Assembly: GCA_024349245.1 (NCBI GenBank)
Contig: JALDNG010000026.1
Coordinates: forward strand, 310,001-374,000
Length of the DNA stretch: 64,000 nucleotides
Source of the DNA: Neodontobutis hainanensis
Taxonomy: Eukaryota > Chordata > Actinopteri > Gobiiformes > Odontobutidae
Reading direction: 5' to 3'
The number at the start of each line of letters is the position of its first letter. The stretch's first letter is position 1. Shown one piece after another: positions 25,701 to 37,352 of the stretch. The notes under the pieces were generated by a model. That model did not search any database, had not been told where the DNA came from, and was given only the letters and a program-made list of their open reading frames with translations. A program made the translations under genes and the position numbers.

Positions 25701-27509
25701 AATCCCATAAGAAAATGACTGTTCTTTTGCGCACAGCAAGGGGTCTCCTACAGAGGACGTAGCACTAGCTGCTCATTTACATTTCAAACACTGTCTATAA
25801 CTGCAAGGGATTTGATGTTTTCCCTCTGTGCTCAGCAGTCTTATTCCTCCCCAGCCAATTCTCCACAAGCCATACTGTCTGCTTATGCGGTACGGCCAGC
25901 AGGGCTACCACAAAGCACTTCTATCCTCAGCGCCTTTACCTCAGCTTTCTTCCATACAGTGCCAGTGCCATACAGCACACACAAAGGCTCAATATTCCAC
26001 CTCAGCTCTAAAGGAGGGATGCTCACGGAGACGCCTTTATCATGTGCGCATTAGAGACTTGTGAAGATTCATTGTGGACGTCTTTTTCATAGGCTTAGTT
26101 AAAGCGCTATCTTGATGTATATTATGCTGAAGACAGTCGACCTTCTGTAGAAGTGTGTCCATCAACAGAGCCACGTCTTCATGTTTCCATAATGTAATAG
26201 CTGATCACCTGAGCCCCAGCGAGCGGCCCAGCCAGCAGTTTGAGAGACAGGAAGCTGAAGACGGAAGAGCCAGTTCCTCTCGCAAGGTCAAGCCACAAAA
26301 CAGGCTCCTTGAGTATTTCCACAGTCATGTTTGGAATTACAGACTGATACTGTAATAATGTATGACGATTTAGATTGGAATGAGAAACGTCACTGGTACA
26401 AATATGTCATCCTCAGCAGAGGCCTAAAACCGAGAGCTCTCCCTGACTAAGAGCTACACAAGGCATGAGTGTAATCACACGGCATCTACCTCCAGAAAAT
26501 AAACACAAGATCTATTAGTCAAATTAACTGACAAAAATTATACTGTGCAATAACATGTAATCAAAATTGTACATATAATAACATTATCATTATTTACTCA
26601 ACCTAGTTAATAAAATTGTTATTTCTATACATTTGTATTGCATCCCTACTGAGGAGGCGAAAATATGTAAAACATTAATAATAATATTGATTCTAGTCCT
26701 ATTCATTTTAGACACAATGACCAATATCTACATTTTTACATACATTTAAATAATTCAGACTGCTGCTAAGAGCAATGTAAACAATAAATGAGTGATGTAG
26801 TGTTGTGACAGCTCTCTTCTTTATATAGGAGCAGGATTAGAGCCTCACACCAGGGACCACCACTGGCCTGTGGTTGCTACATTCCCCTGGGACTCACCTG
26901 CTCTCTATTGTGCGTGTGGAGAAAGAGCTTCTTGTGTTATTACCACTGAATAACTGACTATAAAGAGAAACAGACTGTTGATGGGTGTAATAAACAAAAC
27001 ACGGTTACTCCACTGCTGAGGCTTTGACACTCCATTGCTGGCCTTCTTTTCTGTTGACATGAGTGTGGGAAGAAGAAGGGGGTCTGGCCGTGTGTAATAC
27101 ATGCAGGCTGCATCATTAAGAGCTCTGGACAGACCTGGTCTCACTTCAAACACTCGTGTGTCTCCTCCGCTGCGCAGGACACAGGCTGCAATAATGAGCA
27201 GGTGCCAGGAGCGTGCTAACAGACTCTTTACAAACATTTAGCGCTGATACACTGTTACATCAACGCTGCGTTCCTTAATTAGCAAGTGAGCTACACGAAC
27301 AAGCTAATAATAAGGGCAATAAGGTGAATGGCTACTTACCCAAAATCCTGGTCCATGGATTTGAAGAAGAATTTGTAGCTATTGACCGGTCGGTTATTAA
27401 GGACATTTTTAAAATCCGCTAAGGTGACTTTCTCCGGAGCAACCGATATTTTGACGAGATAAGGAGTTTCCTCCTCGTCTATATGATATATTATTTTAGT
27501 CTCCGCCAT
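7777..27509 (-). CDS. dvl1: segment polarity protein dishevelled homolog DVL-1
   Basis: Fifteen coding exons (minus): 27340-27509, 22843-22912, 21331-21452, 18428-18546, 15306-15444, 14426-14519, 14210-14279, 13999-14138, 13503-13579, 13349-13416, 13155-13232, 12942-13076, 12378-12545, 12054-12269 and 7777-8270. They sum to 2160 bases: 719 residues plus stop, phases matching at every junction. Start MAETKIIYHIDEEETPYL is the family start. DIX spans about residues 1-85 (polymerises with Axin). A serine/acidic stretch (ELESSSFVDSDEDED) and a polybasic run (RRHKRRRRRHK, about 220-232) precede PDZ (about 250-337; FLGISIVGQSN, GGIYIGSIMKGGA), which binds Frizzled. DEP is about 395-475 (GADVVDWLY, ARKYASSLLKHGY). 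A Pro/Ser/His-rich tail ends in the conserved GNPCEFFVDIM. Cytoplasmic Wnt transducer. DVL1 rather than DVL2/3 is chosen from sequence and the mxra8-aurkaip1 neighbours; whether fish copy a or b is not decided. Confidence 0.96.
9064..9337 (+). repeat. left inverted arm of the dvl1 intronic element
   Basis: This arm pairs with 10648-10945 in reverse complement, with roughly 80-85% matching by eye and a few indels. It starts TTTGTGCCACAAGAAACTG. Confidence 0.75.
9436..9785. repeat. nested palindrome rich in ACTAGTG / CACTAGT
   Basis: Inside the larger element, 9562-9640 (AAAAGGCTCACTAGTG...ATAGTGAATGCTAAAA) pairs in reverse complement with about 9720-9781. Around and within the arms the words ACTAGTG, CACTAGT and one-base variants recur at least eight times in about 350 bases. 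This looks like a separate small MITE, or a satellite-like array inserted in the larger element. Confidence 0.6.
10068..10124 (-). mobile_element. hAT-like terminal fragment
   Basis: On the minus strand this reads TAGGGGTTCCCAAAGTGGGG, then TCGGGACCC and GAGGGGGTCGTGAGA. The CAGGGGTTCCCAA-type start is the usual end of many hAT (Charlie-like) elements and their short derivatives, and the 'contrast in GGGTCGTGAG' segment is common in fish copies. Only one end is recognised. Confidence 0.5.
10648..10945 (-). repeat. right inverted arm of the dvl1 intronic element
   Basis: This is the reverse-complement partner of 9064-9337. It ends CAGTTTCTTGTGGGACAAA on the plus strand. It is slightly longer than the left arm because of a short insertion near its outer end. 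Confidence 0.75.
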
Positions 27510-28029
27510 GAGAGTGCTGGGAGGACAGTCATTGACACGGGGAAGGAACAAGGGTTGGCAGCGCAATAAACAGGCCTGCTACGTTACCAGCTACCAGTAA
27601 AATAACATCTGAGCTTTGGCTAATAAACACAGCTGTGGGACCTGCGGTGAGAAACGAAGCTCCACGGCGACAATCCACACATAATCGCCGCGTTGTGGTT
27701 GCATGTATTCCTGCTCCGGTGCGAGTCGCTACGGTGGCTCTCTCGGCACTAAAACAGGAAGGGACAGTCCACATCCTTGCGATATGGAGTTGGAAATATA
27801 GCTATTTTTCACGGGCTAATTGGTTAGACAGTGCTGTCATCTAGTGGCGTGTGTGTGCTGTGCGCAGACCACATCCACAGGACACCACAGACACTCTGCG
27901 TTTAACAGCAGCTCCAACATTACTGAGACAATCAGAGCATGAATTTGAGTTAATAGAAACAAAATAAAATGGCTTTGTTTTTTATTATTTTAGTTCTTTT
28001 TTGTATGAATATTATAAATGTATTTTTTA

Positions 28030-28069
28030 TTAATTAATTAATTAATGGAGAAATATATATATATATATA
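28030..28069. repeat. TAAT and AT simple repeat
   Basis: TTAATTAATTAATTAAT is followed by about nine AT units. Confidence 0.8.
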
Positions 28070-28111
28070 AATTTTATAAATAAACTATAAACTACAAGTC
28101 TATCTTTTATT

Positions 28112-28166
28112 TACATTTACATTTAGTCATTTAGCAGACGCTTTTATCCAAAGCGACTTACAAGTG
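28112..28166 (+). mobile_element. V-SINE-like core fragment
   Basis: The stretch contains TTTAGCAGACGCTTTTATCC followed by AAAGCGACTTACAA. This word is very abundant in teleost genomes and belongs to SINE/LINE-type repeats, often named V-SINE. Only about 55 bases are recognisable, with no tRNA-like head seen. Confidence 0.6.
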
Positions 28167-29251
28167 ATGATTTATTTAAAACTTTCTTTCCCTAAGGTGA
28201 GTGGACTGAATATTAAACTAATATAAAGGCAATAATATCCTCTTAAACAACCATTTTCATGTTGCACTCATCAATTATCTCTGTGTAACACAGTCCAAAA
28301 CTAAAAACGTGAACTAAATAGAAATATTTGCCTTCTCGCTTTTAGCTCACAGAGCATTTACAGAGTGACTATTACGTCTTGTGTGTTGCTAATTGATGCT
28401 GCATGTATAGTACAGAGCCTATACTTTATTTTAGCAGTTTCAAAGATTAGAAATCAGTCATAATAGTGTTTACAGAATAACTCTTTAATCCAATCAGACC
28501 AGTAGAGTGTGTAAATGCTCCTGTGAGAGACAGTACCCTAGTAAAGGCAACATGGTTACATTATTAACATCAGCACAAAGCATGACTGACTGTCAGTTTG
28601 TAATAGACATAGATCTGTACGAGGCTAGAGCCGACAAATCCAGTAATGAAAAGTCAGTGTTTTGCAAATGCATTGTAAATGCTAGAGGCAAACAAGCAGA
28701 GTGTGGCCCATTAATATCTAATCAAATGCTAGAGTGATTTCTTTCCTGAGATTCAGTTAACTGAGCCTTTAGTCCATATTCAAGAAGAAGGTACATCTGA
28801 CATCCACCCTCAACATATATATTTGTCTACAAAATAAGGTTATAGTTATTAAAATGTCTCTGGAGTGGATCACTACTTTAAATGAAGATGGGGAACAGCG
28901 ATGACTTGTTACAGTACAGTAGATTCTGTGCAAAAGAGAATAGTTTCTGAAATCTGGCACTGTACACAAAATGTACCTTAATAAGTAGCATGCATTTAAT
29001 AAAAAAGAAACATATGAAAAGACTTAAAATGCATGGATACTCAATAGTCGGTATAAACATGTGGTTAGAACAGCTGGTGAAAGGCAGCTTAAGATAAACA
29101 AAGGAATCATGGTGCTTTTAGTTTGTTACAGATACAGCAGAGGGAGCCTTTCTCGTGTCCTCTCCTGGGTTACTTCTGGCCCCTCTCCCATGGAATTAAA
29201 CTTGCATGTGTTTGCCCTGGACCTGCCAGCAGCACTACACAAACATCTCAC

Positions 29252-32200
29252 TCACTTCCACAGCTTAGCATGTAAGTCTGCATGGAAAAACGAATAGTAT
29301 GGTTATGTATTTTTGTAAATGCTTTGTTTTGTTCAAATTCCTTAGCATCAGCTCACCCATGTTGCAGTCTTTGGTCATCCCTCGCTCTTTCAGTAGGTTG
29401 TTTTTGTAGTCTGTGGACAAAAAGGTATTTCTAAAAGTGAGACTGGTGCAGAAACTAGAGAGGGTGTGTCTGAAGCTGTTTCTACCTGAATTCAAAGGAT
29501 CCTGGTTACAAGCTGGCACTTCTGTGCAATCCAGTGTTATTTCAGCTCCATTTGTTAGATCACCCCTGTCATTAAGAATTTAGCAGGTTACTTACATTTT
29601 ACTCTTTTTACTCTTTGCTTAATATGTTCCTATTATATTATATGTTTCTTACCGAACATATCTGTGAATGTCATGTTCCAATCCTGTAAAAAAGTGGAAA
29701 AAAATGTTCTTCAACCATATCTTTTTGTAAGACACAGACTAAAAATTAGGGGGCAGGCAGTACCTCTCTTTTTGCGTCGTCGTGTCAGCACAATGACAGC
29801 CACAGCTACGAGAGCCAGCAGTAAGAAGGTGGCCAGGAAGTAGCCCAAATGCTGCACAAAGTAGTTTTGCGGTTCAGGAAGAATCACATTCACAACACGT
29901 GGGCTGTCCATGTCTTCAGTCCCTGTATGATGAGTAAAATTTTTCAGAATAAACTCTGAGATTCAAAAACATTGGAAGTACTGAGGAATGGTTCTGGCTT
30001 TAATTTGAAGTAATATATTGGATTATTGTAAAATAGATTTTTTTAAAACACATGTCCCTGGAGGTGTCTTCTTTTTCATTTCTTTCCAAATACCAAAGAA
30101 AAAGGAGAGCAGAAGTTGAAATGTCAGAAAGCTGTTTTGCAGTAATGACTTCCAGACCTGATGTCATGCAGCTGTTTTTTCTTCTTAAAAAAAAAACAGA
30201 CAGACCAGAAATGGGGAGGAGAAGTGTGAGACAAACACTGTTATGTGGTCAGTCTGTCTGCATTCATTTTACTTTTTAAATATACTTAAAAACATTAAAG
30301 TCTGCATGAATGGAAAAAAACACAGCAACACCCATAATGACTTTCTGGTCTAGTCACAGCAGAATAATCAACAGAACCTATATATTATATTTTATCTTCG
30401 GCTACATTTTAATTTCAGTGTAGTTCACATCCTCGGCAGTAGTTGCACACTTAATTATCAGTTGTCATCATGTAATATTTGCAATATGCATAAAAGTCCA
30501 AGGTCATTGTCTCCTGAGCTGCAGCAGAAGCCTGTTTCCTTTTCCCTGACACATCTGCACAGCTACTTCTGCATAAAGGTGACCGAGTGCGTGTTTCCCA
30601 CTGGCACAAGCCTCATTTGCAAGTCAATGATTCATTCATTTGTAAAGATTTCTGAAGCCCAAATTGCTGACTACCCCAATTCTTTTGCTATCACAAAGAA
30701 AATTGTTATTTTCATTTGATATGTGGGATCTAAATTGCTTTTTTTTTGCAGCACAAACAAAATCAGCGGTGCATGAAGAGAAGTGAACACCAACGGTTGC
30801 AGTCACGAATTCAGAGCAATCCACGTGTGCATATCTTCACCTAAACCCTTACTGAGATATTTAAGAGGTCAATGTGTCTTTAAAGGGAGAATTTAAAGAA
30901 ACCTGCGTCTTCTCAACTCTTTCATGTTACAGCTGACCCAGATGTGGAACAGATGTACAGGACGTCCTTAAGAGTGCCTGTAAACATGCCTCTAACAGCA
31001 AATAAGACATACAACATGCAAATAGTAGAATAAACAAAACACTAGATGGAGGGTAACACACATAGACACGCACTTTTGGTTAGGACCGAAGAAAATTTGG
31101 GTCAAAAAAGACGAACAAACATTATATGAACTTCCACACCCAAAACTACTGGCAGCCACAACCCGATCAAAATAAATGTCTCCAGCTGTAAACAAAAAAA
31201 CTGTAAATGAGTCTGAGATCACAGAATCTTTCTTTCTTTCTTTCTTTCTTAATACATTCCTTCTTCATCCTTGCTCCTTCTCTTGAACGCAAGCTCAAAA
31301 ACACAGTCTGAGGAGAAACTTGGCAAAGAAAGGGAACTAATATAAACTGACCAGCTATGTCTATTAATAACAATGACCCAGGGTTCAGTTTTTTTCTCCC
31401 ACTTCACTTCAATATAAAAAATACAGTGTGTGTGGCATTTTGTTGTTTTAATGTGACTTACTTGGCTCTGGCCGTTCAATCCTCTGGATGGTGTGAGGTG
31501 TTGTGGTGGGGTTGGATGGCAGCGGGGGGCCCACTGTGAGTCTAAAGATGCGTCTCTCCTGAATGCCACAGTAGTGGTGGTGTAGGTGGCACAAATACAG
31601 CCCGATGTCAACAGGCTTCAGCTCCGCGATGGACAGTGAGAAGTCCCCCAAGGTGAAAGCGTCCTCCTCTATGCTCATTTTATTCTGGGCAAAGAGTGGT
31701 CCATAATCCCGCCGCTCCCCAGAGGCATACAGGTCCACCAAGCGGTCAGCTTTATCAGGACGCACACCTGGGGCCTGGAAGTCCCAGTGGGCCACCTGCT
31801 GCTGGTCCTCCTGCATGCCCTCTCTCCACAAGGGGCGGCGGTTCACACAAGGCAACACCACCGAACTGCCCAATAAGACCACATAGACGGTCTTCTCTCC
31901 AGCCCAGTACCGCTGCTGTTTACGCGCTGAAACAGAGAAATGCTCAAATTATAAGAATAATTAAAGCAGCAGTAGGCAGAATTTGGCATAATGCCTCTCC
32001 TTTTTGAAATAAGCCTCACTTTGTTGGTGATGTGATGTTTTTCTGAGACACAAAGTCCTTACCTTTTTTAGTGACATTTAGTTGTACTTGAATATTCTGG
32101 TGAACTTGGCAGTAATAATGGTGCAGGTTGCAGGTATAAACTCCTGTGTCAGTTGCAACCACATCTGTAAATAAAAAGCAAATGAAAGATAAATTCATAA

Positions 32201-34722
32201 AGAAAGAATGAACCATAATGATGTTGTTTTACGTTAGTCTCACTGTTGATGATGAGAGAGAAGTTGCCGTCATTGAAGGCAGATTCTGGGATGGAGATGC
32301 GGCCCTTATTAAAGCCGTTGTAGAGCCTCTGACGAGCTCCAGGAGACATGTCCAGGACTCGTTCCACTGAGTACTCAGGACTGCTGCGGACCAGATCCCA
32401 GTGCACCACGCGCTGGCGGTCCTTGAGTCTGTCCTGAGTCCACACCATGCGGGAACTGCGGCAGGGGAGGACAGCCTTAGAGCCAGCAGGGAAGGTGATG
32501 TTCCTGGCCTCCACCACTACACCTTTCTGAGAGCTGCTGCTTTGGCATAATGCTGACAAAAACACAATACATGTCCCACTTAGCATTGGACATTAAGCAA
32601 TATGATTTAAAGTTTAAGTGCATTACCTCCTGGCATGAAGAGCAGAGCAAAAACTGAAAAAGAAAATTAAAAACATTTTAAGAGAGATAAAATATTATTT
32701 TGCCATTAACAATTTAATTTTATGTAATGTTACTAGTTCTACAAAGTCTTTCAAAATATTTATACATGTCAGGAAAATAGCTGAGGAGAGTTCAGTGACC
32801 TGGGACACAGGGTAAAAATCATTCTCAACCAACACAAAACATGGTTTGAATGTGTTTTGCTCTTTATCTATCATTTCTATTTCTGATTAGGTATACTAAC
32901 AAACAGAAAAGTTGAAGCTACTGTATTTATATGCATTTTCTCACAGTGCAGTTCTGTTGTATGTTTACTAAAAGTCTAGCCGAGACACACGGCCAGCTAA
33001 AGCATACGTTTCTTTTCACTCTCATTGCTGCTCATGTTGGCTTTTTGCAAGGTTGTGACCCTACAGAAAGGAAGACACATTCAGCCATTCAGCCCACCAC
33101 ATTTAAATGTTTAGTGTCAGATATATGCCCCTGCATCTCTGTATATTATTATAATAATAGCAATAAAATCACTGAAGAGAGTCTTAAAAGAAATGAGAAG
33201 ATGACCTTTTGGTGGATAAGTTTACTTTCAAGTGCTGACAAAATATCACAAAGCAAAGTTTTGAGAGTTGTTGAACTTTGAAAGTCATTTCTGGCTTTGC
33301 CAGGATTTAGTAACATTCTACTGGTTTAAGTCATAATTGATAACTAGCCTCTTTATACTCACACATAGCACTGATGCAGAATAGAACATCAGGAGAGTTT
33401 TTAAACGTCTCCATTCAGATGTTTTAGTCATCATGGACAAGCAGGCAGTGGCAAAACAATGCATTGTGGCTTTCAAAGCAGTCACAGACTTCAATGATTT
33501 TAGCATATACTGTATGCTGGCATAACAGAAGAGACCTCATCCTGGAAAACTTTGCTGACTTTTCTACTGGAGGGTCTAAACTCCGAGCAGAAGGTAAAAC
33601 AAAATATCCCAGACCCTGTAATTTTCTCTTATATTTTCTCCAGACACAGAGTGGCTGATGACTCAAGGTTGAATCAAGCTTAAGACTTAACAATGTGCTA
33701 TTGAGTTACAGTGGATAATAACAGACATTTACCCAATTACCTGTAAGAGCACTGTTGTTACCTTTTAATCTTATAAATCACAGAGGTTTCATTAACAGAA
33801 CGTATCCCCTAAATGTAAAACTAAATCACATGAAGAATAAATGCACAAAGCATCTCTGTGATGGATTTTCAGGAAATGGAAGTTTTACTCACAGTTCAGT
33901 CACTGGGAAAATGTGTCAGTCAAAGTGCAGACTCGGCTCAAAATACAAAAGCCCATATTGAGAGGCCTACAGAGACTAAAGGCAGCTGTTTGATTGCTTC
34001 CATATTATAAATTCAGACTATTGTAATAACATTTGTATGCCATGTAAATTTACAGTAATATTAGGCTAATAAGGGGAAGACTTCTAACTATACGTGATGT
34101 GACAAATATATATTTATATATAGCTATATTTATGGGCTTCTTGTGACCGATTATTAGGACAGTAGCCTAACCAATCATAAATGTGCACAGAATGGTAATT
34201 GGCCTTATCCACGTGGACGGGTCTCAAAGGAGCCCACTCGCGGTGAAACACTCATTACTGACACATTTAATGACTGGCTGCAGGATTGTGCTGACTCCTC
34301 GACTCAGACCACAGTTAACCAGAAACACATTGGGCACGAGCCATAAAGATCCTACACACACAACAGGCAAGACAAAGCCAGGCCACTTTGTCTACAAGCA
34401 TGGCCTTTTTCAATGCGTTCAATAAGTGTATTCGCATAGAACTGAATAACAATAGCTACTGTAAATTGGTATAAAGTATTGAACAACTATAATAAATATA
34501 TAAAGTACATTTGAAAACTACAACTCTTGTGATTTTGACAATGGACCATATTAAGACAAGAAAGAACAGGTTTAAGATTATGCATCGTTAAAAATCATGC
34601 AGAATTAAACTTTTTTTCACAAGTAGCTCATACAATAAAAGTTTTTTATAAAAAAAGTAAGCAAACAAACAGTTTTGAGTTTTTGAGAACTTACTTGGAA
34701 GGAGAATCCCATCCAGGACCAT
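29252..34722 (-). CDS. mxra8: matrix remodeling-associated protein 8 (limitrin)
   Basis: Ten coding exons (minus): 34695-34722, 32627-32653, 32244-32552, 32063-32164, 31462-31926, 29764-29922, 29653-29683, 29486-29565, 29357-29410 and a tentative last exon 29252-29277. They sum to 1281 bases, 426 residues plus stop; human MXRA8 is of similar size. The start MVLDGILLP runs into a signal peptide ending near residue 22, built from two tiny exons. Ig domain 1 (about 35-150) has VLPCRSSRMVWTQ, VVHWD and GVYTCNLHHYYC. Ig domain 2 (about 170-300) has VVLPCVNRR, VAHWDFQAPGV, DRLVDLYASGERRDYGPLF and GLYLCHLHHHYCGIQERR. A membrane helix spans about 338-358, followed by RRRKKR. DYKNNLLKERGM marks the cytoplasmic tail. 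Known role: adhesion protein of glia, endothelium and matrix-producing cells; in mammals also used as a receptor by arthritogenic alphaviruses. The last exon is the least certain part. Confidence 0.92.
31229..31250 (+). repeat. TTTC microsatellite
   Basis: Five to six TTTC units in the intron between the second Ig exon and the membrane exon of mxra8. Confidence 0.8.
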
Positions 34723-35605
34723 TTCTGTTGCAATAGTGGATCTAGTCGGCTAGTAAAGGAGTTGTAAAAGTCGATAAATGAAACACAACAGAGCCTCGTC
34801 TTGAGCGAACAGGAGTCCAGCTGTGTTTTTTTCGGGTTCTGCAGCCTTGAGAGTGCTCCAGGTCTGCTCACGCTCCGCCCCGGTCAGCCAGTGAAATCCA
34901 ACACTGTCATAGCTTTAATTTGGAATAACAAATTATATTTGTGTAATCCATGGTGTAATCAGTGAGATTTCGGGGGATTTACATGGCGGCTTAAGAAGGC
35001 GTTTATGCACTTCATCTATGCATAAAGAACATTGATTTGACTTAAGTGGCATATTATTGGTTTTAAAACCCAAACGAATGACCTAACTTCAGATAAATAA
35101 GTGCCAAAAATAATGAATTGAGGTGCATTACTAAAAATCTACTGTAAGTCCTTTCAGTAGGCTATCTTTTAACAATTTCTGTGTTTTACTTTCACTGTTT
35201 ATCTTAAAAGCTTGTGTTGAGCACTCTGGTCGACTGTGTTCTTCTTAAATGGTGCTTTATAAATGACGTTGAATTGGATTTAGGAATACATTGTCATATA
35301 TTAGGAAACTTTATTTCCACATAAATCAGGAAATGCAAAAAGGTTTTTAAAATAATGGTTTTAATTTGTGTGACTGCAGCTCTCCAGATTGTGTAGCACC
35401 CTCGCACGATTAAGTAAAAACATTTTCATATTTTTAACAACACCGCCACCTGCAGACAAAACATAAAACTGCAACATAAAAGACAAGGTCAGCATGGTTT
35501 CAGTTTAGTCAGGTCATGTTTTTTTATAGAACATGTCCAATTGAAAGTGGACACAAAAGAAGCTGAAGAAGCATTGTGGTGTGTGCATGTGGCTGCTGTC
35601 AGTGC
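34723..35605. other. intergenic, mxra8 promoter side to aurkaip1 3' UTR
   Basis: The left part should contain the mxra8 5' UTR and promoter. A short LINE/SINE-type tail (GTGCTTTATAAATGACGTTG) lies near 35250-35280. No exon is seen in the stretch. Confidence 0.4.
35245..35282 (+). repeat. short non-LTR element 3' tail
   Basis: AAATGGTGCTTTATAAATGA is followed by GTTGAATTGGATT. The form 'gtgctttataaataaagttgaattga' is the common 3' end of fish L2-type LINEs and dependent SINEs. The fragment is too short for a family call. Confidence 0.4.
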
Positions 35606-36515
35606 TCAGTCCCTTTTATTTCCATGTTGTTTAATAAAGATTTTAGGTGCAGTCCATCCTTCTGGAGCTTTTTTCAGACCGGCTCGTGTCCAAATCCTCT
35701 TCAGGTCTTCTTCAAACCTTTTCTGCAAATTATAAATAAACATGATGTAACAAGGGTCAATATTTTGACATAACTGTGACTTTACATGGTAAAAAACATT
35801 AAACCACATTCTGTGCAGTGGTTTGTGTGAACTTGGTGATGGATTCAATTGATGAGTACAAAAAGGTATGGTAAGGTGAGGATGAGTAAAACCAAAGGCA
35901 ATTGTTTAAATGCCTACCTGCTTCTTTCTCCCTCGGCCTTCCATCACTCTCCTCCTCACAAACTTTCTTCGTTTTAGCAGCTTTTTATATTTATGTCTAT
36001 TCATCTTCCGACGACGGATCTTTAATACATTCTTACAACTAAAAGGTGTGGCTGAACCCTTGCCATCCTCCAAAATTGAGACAGACACTGGTGGTAGGAC
36101 CTTCTTGTCAATTAGTTCCATTGCAGGGGGAAGAGAGTAGCGCAGGGAGAGCCAGCTCTCCAGAGGGCTCACTGACAGCTTACGTGGAACTAGAGCCTCT
36201 TCCAGTTCTGGTTCTAGCTGGACCCATCGTGGAGGTGGTGTGTTGTCTGCTGCCGTCGAGTAGTTTCTATGCTTCAGTAAAGAACAGCAAGCAGGAATGA
36301 CCCGTGGAGGAAAGCTTTTCAAAATGTCTCCACCTGTTTGAAGTGAACCTGGGTAGCAAAAAGAATGTCAGTAAGTGACGTTCTCTTAATAAAAATAATA
36401 ACGGACCACAAGATCACAGCGTATACCAAAGTATAGACTACCCAATAAGTTTGTAGTACTTACTACGTGCCCCCCGTAATAGACCCAGGCGAAGGACCAG
36501 CTTTGACGTCAACAT
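35606..36515 (-). CDS. aurkaip1: aurora kinase A-interacting protein / mitoribosomal protein mS38
   Basis: Three coding exons (minus): 36464-36515, 35918-36348 and 35606-35722. They total 600 bases, 199 residues plus stop, equal in length to the human protein. The N-terminus MLTSKLVLRLGLLRGARSS is basic and amphipathic, as expected for a mitochondrial presequence. The middle is proline-rich (PPPRWVQLEPELEEALVPRK). The C-terminal third carries the diagnostic mS38 core KIRRRKMNRHKYKKLLKRRK followed by FVRRRV and a lysine-rich end. Known role: small-subunit mitoribosome protein; also reported to bind Aurora A. A 5' UTR intron is likely, with an acceptor at about 36565 and a donor near 36888 on the minus strand. 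Confidence 0.95.
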
Positions 36516-36832
36516 CTTAAAGGTTGGATAAATTAACCATTCATTAGGGATGGTTTCACTTCTCCTGTAAACAAGAACATGTTTTGTCACAGCAAGCTAC
36601 ATTGCGTTTCACAGATCCTTGATTATCAAAACAAAAAAGTTTTCTGAACATCCAAAATGTACATTTAACAACAACACAACAGACTCGCTTTAAAATGCAT
36701 ACAGTAACTCATATTTACATATAGATACCATTGGTTGCGGGTAAGGCTAGTGCTAGCTGACATTTTAGCTCAACGTTGCGAAGGGAAATCCTAATCACCG
36801 AGCAGTTGCTTGTTAAAGATATATTATATATA

Positions 36833-36851
36833 TGTGTGTGTGTGTGTGTGT
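36833..36851 (+). repeat. GT microsatellite
   Basis: Nine GT/TG units in the aurkaip1 5' UTR intron region. Confidence 0.85.
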
Positions 36852-37299
36852 AAGCAAGGCTTGTTGTAGAGGTTATTACGAGTTACCTGATATCCGCTTT
36901 AATTCATAAATGTATTGTAAAGAGTTTCAATGTGACTCCAAAAGGCAACTTCCGACTCGTGCAACACGAATTAAATACACTTCCGGTTTGCAAAATTTTG
37001 ACAAAGGTTCCGAGAGAACGTCAAATGAACAACAAACCTCCTGTCGATCAAAAAACGCTATTATTACATGATACAAATAATTACATGATACAAATCAGAC
37101 TATATTTTGTTGTAGACTTCAAAATCGAATAAAAATGCGTCTTGTGTCTGATGTTGTTGTCTTCTTTATTTTTTGTTTGCATGAGTGACAGACCTTCCTG
37201 CTTAGCAACCACAGACATACCACAGATGCAAACTAAAGAAAAACATCTGGAGTAATATGACTGGGTCGTTTGACGTAGAAACTAGTGCATTAAATAAGA

Positions 37300-37352
37300 T
37301 AATAATAATAATTATGATATTGGTAGTAGTAATAATAATAATAATAATTAAT
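37300..37352 (+). repeat. AAT/TAA simple repeat
   Basis: Two AATAATAAT runs separated by a short non-repeat segment. Confidence 0.8.

Larger units (their letters stand above)
27510..29251. other. intergenic, dvl1 5' side to mxra8 3' side
   Basis: About 1.7 kb. Bases 27510-27780 are CpG-richer and should hold the dvl1 5' UTR and promoter; no TATA box is evident. A TAAT/AT microsatellite lies at 28030-28069 and a V-SINE-like core at 28112-28166. The right part should hold the mxra8 3' UTR, although no clear polyadenylation signal was fixed. Confidence 0.4.

Noticed and set aside
32931..33281. 116-codon plus-strand frame in mxra8 intron 2
   Set aside because: Low-complexity ending and no homology; not splice-bounded.
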